Assembly: GCA_003523225.1 (NCBI GenBank)
Contig: DPGK01000033.1
Span: 15,771 to 63,077, forward strand
Reading direction: 5' to 3'
Length of the DNA: 47,307 bases
From: Clostridiales bacterium
GTDB taxonomy: Bacteria; Bacillota; Clostridia; Oscillospirales; CAG-272
Shown: in pieces, positions 41,478 through 47,307 of the stretch
How the letters are laid out: each line of letters begins with the position of its first letter
Position numbering within the stretch: the stretch's first letter is position 1
The notes under the pieces: generated by a model
What the model saw: only the letters and a program-made list of their open reading frames with translations
What the model was told of the DNA's origin: nothing
Database searches by the model: none
Position numbers and translations under genes: made by a program

Positions 41478-43247
41478 ATGGAAGTAATAGAAGGAAAAAT
41501 CCTCAAGGTCTCCGGTCCTCTTGTGATTGCCGAGGGCATGAGACGCGCCGATATGTTTGACGTTGTGCACGTGGGTGAAGGAAAGCTCATCGGCGAGATA
41601 ATCGAAATGCACGGCGACCGTGCTTCGGTTCAGGTTTATGAGGAGACAGCAGGTATAGGACGCGGCGACCCGGTCGTATCTACCGGCGCTCCGCTGTCCG
41701 TCGAGCTGGGTCCCGGGCTTATCGGGAACATATACGACGGAATACAGCGTCCGCTTGAGAAGCTGCGCGAGATGGCAGGCTCAAACCTGACGCGCGGTAT
41801 CGTGTCCCCGGCGCTCGACCGCGACCGCGTGTGGCACTTTGAAGCCACCGCACAGCGCGGCAACCGCGTAAGCGGAGGCGATATCCTCGGCGTGGTTCAG
41901 GAGAGCGAGGCGCTGACTCACAAAATAATGGTGCCTCCGAAGATGAAGGGAACGATCATCTCCATACGCTCGGGGGATTTCCGCGTTACCGACAAGATAG
42001 GCGTTCTTGAGGATGACGACGGAAACGTGCACGAGCTGACGCTTATGCAGAAATGGCCGGTACGTGTGGCGCGTCCCTATGCCGGAAAGCTGCCGCCCGC
42101 CGATCCTATGGTAACGGGTCAGCGCAGCATCGACGCGCTTTTCCCGATAGCCCGCGGCGGAACTGCCTGCGTCCCCGGACCTTTCGGTTCCGGCAAGACG
42201 GTGGTTCAGCACCAGCTTGCAAAATGGAGCAATGTTGACCTTGTGGTATATATCGGCTGTGGCGAGCGCGGAAACGAGATGACTGACGTTCTGCGTGAGT
42301 TCCCTGAGCTGCGCGACCCGCGCACCGGGCGCTCGCTGATGGAGCGCACCGTGCTTATTGCCAACACCTCGGATATGCCGGTTGCGGCGCGTGAGGCTTC
42401 GATATACACCGGGATCACGATTGCGGAGTATTTCCGCGACATGGGCTACACCGTAGCCGTAATAGCCGACTCCACCTCGCGCTGGGCAGAGGCTCTGCGT
42501 GAGATGTCGGGCAGACTTGAAGAAATGCCGGGTGAGGAGGGATATCCCGCCTACCTTACCTCACGTCTTGCTCAGTTCTATGAGCGCGCGGGACGTGTCG
42601 TATGTCTCGGTTCAGACGGACGCGAGGGCGCGCTGTCTGCCATCGGGGCGGTATCTCCCGCCGGCGGAGACATTTCCGAGCCGGTAACTCAGGCGACGTT
42701 GCGTATAGTCAAGGTATTCTGGGGACTTGATTCCTCGCTTGCATACAGCCGTCACTTCCCGGCTATCAACTGGCTGACGTCCTATTCGCTTTACCGCGAA
42801 AGACTTTCTGACTGGTTTACCGAAAATGTATCCCGCGACTGGATACCGCTTACCCGCCGTTGCCTTAAAACCCTTCAGACCGAATCGGAGCTTAAGGAGA
42901 TAGTACAGCTCATCGGAGCCGACGCGCTTTCGCCCGACGACCGTCTGACCCTTGAGGCGGCGCGCTCGCTGAGAGAGGATTTCCTGCAGCAGAACGCCTT
43001 TGAGGATGGGGACAGCTACACTCCGCTTAACAAACAGTGCGCACTTCTTAGACTTATCTTCAGCTTTGAGGACAAATGCCGCCGTGCGATAGCGCGCGGA
43101 GCGTCGGTGGATGAGATAGCCGACCTGCCGGTAAGAGAAAAGATAGGCAGAGCCAAGTCGGCTCCGGCTGACAGCTTTGAGGCGGATTACACCGAGATAG
43201 AAGCCGAGCTTGACCGTGAGCTTGAAGCGGCGATACCGAAGAAATAA
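41478..43247 (+). CDS. ntpA: V/A-type ATPase catalytic subunit A
   Basis: The 589-residue ATP-hydrolysing or ATP-making subunit. The Walker A loop GPFGSGKT lies near 234-241, Walker [18 protein letters not shown] follows (with the catalytic Glu in GERGNE), and [20 protein letters not shown] and [20 protein letters not shown] are family-typical. The non-homologous A-type insertion (about 90-190) is present. It alternates with subunit B in the head hexamer. AGAAAGG lies before the ATG. Confidence 0.97.
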   Translation: MEVIEGKILKVSGPLVIAEGMRRADMFDVVHVGEGKLIGEIIEMHGDRASVQVYEETAGIGRGDPVVSTGAPLSVELGPGLIGNIYDGIQRPLEKLREMAGSNLTRGIVSPALDRDRVWHFEATAQRGNRVSGGDILGVVQESEALTHKIMVPPKMKGTIISIRSGDFRVTDKIGVLEDDDGNVHELTLMQKWPVRVARPYAGKLPPADPMVTGQRSIDALFPIARGGTACVPGPFGSGKTVVQHQLAKWSNVDLVVYIGCGERGNEMTDVLREFPELRDPRTGRSLMERTVLIANTSDMPVAAREASIYTGITIAEYFRDMGYTVAVIADSTSRWAEALREMSGRLEEMPGEEGYPAYLTSRLAQFYERAGRVVCLGSDGREGALSAIGAVSPAGGDISEPVTQATLRIVKVFWGLDSSLAYSRHFPAINWLTSYSLYRERLSDWFTENVSRDWIPLTRRCLKTLQTESELKEIVQLIGADALSPDDRLTLEAARSLREDFLQQNAFEDGDSYTPLNKQCALLRLIFSFEDKCRRAIARGASVDEIADLPVREKIGRAKSAPADSFEADYTEIEAELDRELEAAIPKK

Positions 43248-43258
43248 GGAGAGGACAG

Positions 43259-44662
43259 ATGATAAAGGAATATAAGACCATAGAAGAAGTCGCCGGTCCT
43301 CTTATGCTCATTAAAAGCGTTGAGGGCGTAAAGTACGACGAGCTGGGCGAGATAGTGATGCCCGACGGCTCGCTGCGCCGCTGCCGCGTGCTTGAAATAA
43401 ACGGAAGCGACGTGCTGGTTCAGCTGTTTGAATCCGCCGCCGGAATAAATATTTCCGAAAGCCGCGTGCGTTTTACCGGACACGGCGTCCGCCTTGCCGT
43501 TTCTCCCGATATGATGGGCAGAGTTTTTAACGGTATGGGCGAGCCGATAGACGGCGGAGTGCGCATAATCCCGGAAAAATACTGTGACATAAACGGTACG
43601 CCTATCAATCCGGCTGCAAGATACTACCCCTCCGAGTTCATCCAGACGGGTATTTCCACAATTGACGGACTCAACACGCTGGTAAGAGGGCAAAAGCTGC
43701 CTATCTTTTCCGGTTCGGGTCTGCCTCACGCCGAGCTTGCGGCGCAGATAGCGCGTCAGGCAAAGGTGCTGGGCGACGGAAACGGTGAAAACTCAAACTT
43801 TGCCGTTGTATTTGCGGCAGTAGGTATCACCTTTGAGGAGGCGGACTTCTTCATCAACGATTTCAAGCGCACCGGAGCTATCGGACGCACGGTGATGTTC
43901 GTCAACCTTGCCTCCGACCCTGCTATCGAGCGTATTTCAACGCCCCGTATGGCGCTTACCGCCGCCGAATACCTTGCCTTTGACCTTGGCATGCATGTGC
44001 TTGTCATCATCACCGACATCACAAACTATGCCGAGGCACTGCGTGAGGTCTCAGCCGCGCGCCGCGAAGTCCCCGGACGTCGCGGATACCCCGGGTATAT
44101 GTACACCGACCTTGCCACCATGTACGAGAGGGCGGGGCGCAAGATGGGCTCGGACGGTTCTATCACGATGATACCGATACTCTCGATGCCCGAGGACGAC
44201 AAGACACACCCCATCCCCGACCTTACCGGATATATCACCGAGGGTCAGATAATACTTTCGCGCGAAATGTACCGCAAGGGCTATATGCCGCCTGTGGACG
44301 TTCTGCCGTCGCTCTCGCGTCTTAAGGACAAGGGAATAGGCGTCGGACGCACGCGCGAGGATCACGCCGGAGTAATGAACCAGCTCTTTTCAAGCTACGC
44401 CCGCGGGCGCGACGCAAAGGAGCTTATGGTGGTTCTGGGCGAGTCGGCGCTGACTCCGATGGATCGGCTTTACGCCAAATTTGCCGATGCGTTTGAGGAG
44501 CGGTATATCAATCAGGGCTTTAATGAGAACCGCTCGATAATCGAGACGCTCGACCTCGGCTGGGAGCTGCTTTCTATCCTTCCGAGAAGCGAAATGAAGC
44601 GTATCAAGCCCGAGCTGGTCGAAAAATACTGGCCGAAGGGCGACAAGGCAAAAAAGCAGTAA
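43259..44662 (+). CDS. ntpB: V/A-type ATPase subunit B
   Basis: The 467-residue non-catalytic head subunit. As expected, the P-loop is replaced by [18 protein letters not shown], and the partner Arg region of the nucleotide site ([24 protein letters not shown], here [20 protein letters not shown]) is intact. AAGGAGAGG precedes the ATG, 11 bases after subunit A. Confidence 0.97.
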   Translation: MIKEYKTIEEVAGPLMLIKSVEGVKYDELGEIVMPDGSLRRCRVLEINGSDVLVQLFESAAGINISESRVRFTGHGVRLAVSPDMMGRVFNGMGEPIDGGVRIIPEKYCDINGTPINPAARYYPSEFIQTGISTIDGLNTLVRGQKLPIFSGSGLPHAELAAQIARQAKVLGDGNGENSNFAVVFAAVGITFEEADFFINDFKRTGAIGRTVMFVNLASDPAIERISTPRMALTAAEYLAFDLGMHVLVIITDITNYAEALREVSAARREVPGRRGYPGYMYTDLATMYERAGRKMGSDGSITMIPILSMPEDDKTHPIPDLTGYITEGQIILSREMYRKGYMPPVDVLPSLSRLKDKGIGVGRTREDHAGVMNQLFSSYARGRDAKELMVVLGESALTPMDRLYAKFADAFEERYINQGFNENRSIIETLDLGWELLSILPRSEMKRIKPELVEKYWPKGDKAKKQ

Positions 44663-44692
44663 TTCATGCGAGAAAGGAGGTGCGCCCGATAA

Positions 44693-45361
44693 ATGGCGGG
44701 AATCAATGTAAGCCCCACTCGTATGGAGCTGAAAAAACTTAAAAACCGGTACGCCGCGGCGCGCCGCGGACATAAGCTGCTCAAGGATAAGAGAGACGAG
44801 CTTATGAAGCATTTTCTTGACACGGTCAGGGAAAACGAGGAGCTTCGTGAAAAGGTGGAAAAGAAGCTGCGCGCTTATTACAGATCCTTTACCGCGGCGG
44901 GTGCGGTCGGTAACCCCCGGATGCTGGAGGAGGCTCTGATAACGTCGAGCGGAGAAAATCTCATCAGCATGGAGCTTTCCCGCACGATGGGAGTGACAGT
45001 TCCGGTGCTTGAGGGCGGAGACATCACCGTGGGGATCGGATACGGCATGGCGTTTACACCTGCCGGGCTTGACGCCGCGCTTGAGGAGCTGTCACAGCTG
45101 TCCGCCGACATGATAAAGCTTGCCGAGCTTGAAAAAACGGCGCAGCTTCTGGCAGGAGAGATCGAGCGCACACGCCGACGCGTGAACGCGCTTGAATATA
45201 TCCTCATGCCGAGATACCTTGAGTCGATAAAGATAATTTCAATGAAGCTTGACGAGGATGAAAGAGGCAGCCGCGCGCGACTTATGAAGGTCAAGGAAAT
45301 GGCTGCCGAGACGGAGAGAAAGCAGAAAAGAGCCGAAATGTTCGGCGAGGATGCGGGATAA
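44693..45361 (+). CDS. ntpD: V/A-type ATPase subunit D (central shaft)
   Basis: A 222-residue protein of two long helices forming the rotor axle; NVSPTRMELKKLKNRYAAAR and GHKLLKDKRDELM at the N-terminus are the family signature, and RRVNALEYILMPRYLESIKI the C-terminal helix. AGAAAGGAGGTG gives a near-perfect ribosome-binding site. It is the last gene of the operon; no ntpH or ntpJ homologue follows. Confidence 0.95.
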   Translation: MAGINVSPTRMELKKLKNRYAAARRGHKLLKDKRDELMKHFLDTVRENEELREKVEKKLRAYYRSFTAAGAVGNPRMLEEALITSSGENLISMELSRTMGVTVPVLEGGDITVGIGYGMAFTPAGLDAALEELSQLSADMIKLAELEKTAQLLAGEIERTRRRVNALEYILMPRYLESIKIISMKLDEDERGSRARLMKVKEMAAETERKQKRAEMFGEDAG

Positions 45362-45441
45362 AATCTTTCCTGCAAGCCGCCTCTTTCCGGATGTATTCCT
45401 GAATCATAACCGCCGTGAAAGCGCGGAGATGGATATGAGCC

Positions 45442-45489
45442 AATACGGGTCCACAAAGGTTTTGCCTTGCGTCGGACCCGTATTTTTTG
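45442..45489 (+). terminator. intrinsic terminator of the ATPase operon
   Basis: AATACGGGTCC (45442-45452) pairs perfectly with GGACCCGTATT (45474-45484); the loop is large, and TTTT then G follows to give a run of six T. Confidence 0.85.
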
Positions 45490-45615
45490 TGCTCATGGAA
45501 AAATGCAAAAGTCTTTTCTGTGTTTTTATTATGCCCGGTTAAGACTAAAGACGCTTCCCGGCGGAGCTGCAAGCGGTTCTGACGGCATTTTTTTGCGGTA
45601 TTTTCGGATATTCGC

Positions 45616-45644
45616 TTGACTATTCCCGGCGGTGGGGGTATAAT
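45616..45644 (+). promoter_or_regulatory. near-consensus promoter of the phosphodiesterase gene
   Basis: TTGACT (45616-45621), exactly 17 bp, TATAAT (45639-45644), about 65 bases before the start codon. The gene is thus an independent, probably well-expressed transcript. Confidence 0.85.
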
Positions 45645-45710
45645 TATAACGTGAAAAATTGTTTATCCGGCGAAGTTATAAGCCGGAAGGTCAAGAAAGG
45701 ACAGATCAAA

Positions 45711-47012
45711 ATGGCACAAAGCAAAGTTATTGTTTTTTCATGCGACGCAATGGTCTATGAGGATATCGAATATCTGCTTGAGACCAGTCCGCGCTTCCGT
45801 GAGCTTTACAAAAAAGGCTCGATAGTAAAGCGCACCCGCACTATATGGCCGTCTGTTACATACCCCTGCCATACATCAATGTCGACCGGTTGCTATCCCG
45901 ACAAGCACGGCGTGACAAACAACTCGGAATTCCGTCCCGGTCAGCTTAAAAACGTACCCTGGACATGGTTTGCCGACAATATTAAATGCCCCGATATCTT
46001 TACTGCGGCAAAGCGGGCGGGACTCACCACCGCGGCGGTGTTCTGGCCTGTTACCGGATGCCACCCAGACATTGACTATCTTGTCGCCGAATACTGGCCG
46101 CAGTCTCCCGACGACACCAAAAAGGCGGCGTTTCTGCGCGCCGGAACCTCCGAGGAGCTTTACGACGAGTGCTGCGCCCCGTATCTTGAGGACGTAAAGA
46201 TACGCACCCATCCCGCGACAGATGAGTTCCTTGTCAGATGCGTCTGCGACATCATAAGAAAGCACCAGCCCGACCTGCTCATGCTTCACACCGGCGACGT
46301 TGACAGCTACCGTCACGGTACAGGTCTGTTCACCGAAAAGGTGCGCGGCGGAGTGCGCGACACTGAGCGCTGGCTCAATGAGATAATCGACGCTACAAAG
46401 GAAGCGGGCGTGTTCGAGCAGACAAACTTCTTCCTTGTCAGCGACCACGGGCAGCTTGAGATCGTCCGCAACATCAAACCAAATGTCGTATTTGCCGACC
46501 ACGGACTCATTACCACCGATGCGGAGGGCAATCTGGTTGACTGGACTGCGTACTGCCATTCGACCGGGCTTTCGGCTCAGATAAGACTTAAAGATCCCGA
46601 CGACCGTGAGGCATGGCAGAAGACATACGACCTGCTTAAATTCATGCGCGACGAGGGAATATACGGTATCAGCGAGGTGCTTACCACCGAGGAGGCGGAA
46701 GAAAAGGAGCATCTGGGCGGTCCGTTCTCCTTTGTCATCGAATCCGACGGCTACACCTCCTTCTCGGAGGACTGGAAGCGTCCTATGGTAAAGCCTATGG
46801 ATCTTTCCGACTACCGCTTCGGACGCGCCACGCACGGACACAATCCGGACAAAGGACCTCAGCCCGTTTTCTTCGGCTTCGGACCGGATATCCGCGAGGG
46901 CGTTGAGATCGAGCGTCGCCCGACCGTTGACGAAGCGCCGACCTATGCAAAAATTCTCGGTGCTGAAATGCCCTGGGCGGACGGTCACGCAATTGATGAA
47001 ATGCTGAAATAA
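45711..47012 (+). CDS. alkaline-phosphatase-superfamily nucleotide pyrophosphatase/phosphodiesterase
   Basis: A 433-residue enzyme of the NPP-type branch. Metal and catalytic residues are recognisable: D12 in VFSCDAM, the nucleophile T50 in WPSVTYPCHTS followed by TGCYPDKHGV, the second metal site with TGDVDSYRHG, SDHGQ, and THGHNP near the C-terminus. Members cleave nucleotide phosphodiesters, pyrophosphates or phospholipid-type esters. No signal peptide, so it is probably cytoplasmic, which is unusual compared with secreted NPPs. The start at 45711 follows AGAAAGGA; 20 extra codons upstream lie in the leader. Substrate unknown. Confidence 0.85.
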   Translation: MAQSKVIVFSCDAMVYEDIEYLLETSPRFRELYKKGSIVKRTRTIWPSVTYPCHTSMSTGCYPDKHGVTNNSEFRPGQLKNVPWTWFADNIKCPDIFTAAKRAGLTTAAVFWPVTGCHPDIDYLVAEYWPQSPDDTKKAAFLRAGTSEELYDECCAPYLEDVKIRTHPATDEFLVRCVCDIIRKHQPDLLMLHTGDVDSYRHGTGLFTEKVRGGVRDTERWLNEIIDATKEAGVFEQTNFFLVSDHGQLEIVRNIKPNVVFADHGLITTDAEGNLVDWTAYCHSTGLSAQIRLKDPDDREAWQKTYDLLKFMRDEGIYGISEVLTTEEAEEKEHLGGPFSFVIESDGYTSFSEDWKRPMVKPMDLSDYRFGRATHGHNPDKGPQPVFFGFGPDIREGVEIERRPTVDEAPTYAKILGAEMPWADGHAIDEMLK

Positions 47013-47026
47013 ATCGCATTGACCTG

Positions 47027-47307
47027 CGCGCTTTGCGCGAGCCCGGGAAGTTCGCACAGCGAGAATTTGAGCCTCAGCGCATTCCCGGGAAGCGAATGCG
47101 GAGCAGGACTTCACCAACACCCACAAACTTCCGGCGGATCCTCATCCACATTGCCATGTGCCAAAAGAAAGCAGGCACATGAGGTCGGGAATCGAACCTT
47201 CACCTCGCGCTTTGCGCGAGCCCGGGAAGTTCGCACAGCGAGAATTTGAGCCTCAGCGCATTCCCGGGAAGCGAGTGCGAGACATAGCTTCACCTACATC
47301 CACAAAC
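47027..47307. repeat. 179-bp-period tandem repeat running off the window
   Basis: 47027-47100 and 47206-47279 are the same 74-bp sequence with one mismatch, and both are followed after eight diverged bases by related 20-bp ends (47109-47128 and 47288-47307). Each copy contains CGCGCTTTGCGCG and the palindrome TTCCCGGGAA. Between the copies lies a short hairpin (GTGCC/GGCAC). The second copy reaches the window edge, so more units may follow. No gene is supported here. Confidence 0.85.

Noticed and set aside
45876..47126. 416-aa minus-strand ORF over the phosphodiesterase
   Set aside because: Opposite a gene with intact active site; its N-terminus comes from the intergenic repeat and is shared with the second repeat copy.
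47183..47198. tRNA T-arm-like sequence (minus-strand GGTTCGATTCCCGACC)
   Set aside because: The five bases before TTC do not pair with those after the loop, and there is no acceptor, D- or anticodon arm nearby. No tRNA or rRNA gene was recognised anywhere in the window.

Overview
The window looks like chromosome of a spore-forming member of the Clostridia (Bacillota), most likely a gut Oscillospirales- or Christensenellales-type genome. The evidence is an intact sigma-K gene, Gram-positive Shine-Dalgarno sites, a nine-gene V/A-type ATPase operon, C-terminally membrane-anchored surface proteins, and canonical Bacillota parS sites beside rsmG-mnmG (gidB-gidA), which usually marks the origin-proximal region. 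Species-level placement is not possible from the sequence alone.

Layout. (1) 1-664: no gene; inverted REP-like hairpin elements and two perfect parS sites, one nested in a 44-bp palindrome. (2) 665-10968, all minus strand: a tightly packed run from an O-antigen-ligase-like protein through a DegT-type aminotransferase, an initiating sugar transferase, a GT2 glycosyltransferase, a second ligase/polymerase and a MurJ-family flippase into mnmG and rsmG. A surface-polysaccharide pathway is therefore transcribed into two RNA-modification housekeeping genes. (3) 11184-12686, plus: sigK and a superoxide reductase carrying an extra C-terminal BFD-like [2Fe-2S] domain. (4) 12902-17045: an AraC regulator divergent from a clan-D-like glycoside hydrolase and a solute-binding lipoprotein. 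(5) 17209-21126, minus: a solute-binding protein with an in-frame nonsense codon, a membrane-bound LuxR-type regulator, a small XRE regulator and a decayed gene. (6) 21532-30957, plus: an accessory envelope module of two zinc-ribbon proteins, a 909-aa surface protein, three small unknown proteins, an internally deleted SPFH/YdjI-like gene, and a 1313-aa protein with about twelve tandem units of 60 residues, each with up to 16 cysteines. This module is the most novel part of the window. (7) 31061-35495, minus: a gene relic, a glycerophosphodiester phosphodiesterase-like gene and an ABC-2 exporter. (8) 35815-45361, plus: an unknown protein and the ntp-type ATPase operon (G/H-I-K-E-C-F-A-B-D), whose K subunit retains the complete known Na+ ligand set. 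(9) 45711-47012: a nucleotide-pyrophosphatase-like phosphodiesterase behind a near-consensus promoter, then a 179-bp-period repeat that runs off the window end.

How the parts relate. Regions 4 and 5 look like carbohydrate-sensing and utilisation loci without permeases in view, and region 5 is decaying. Regions 2, 6 and 7 concern the cell envelope. Three or four genes between 17.2 and 31.3 kb are disrupted, so this stretch appears to be a tolerant, turning-over accessory zone between conserved blocks.
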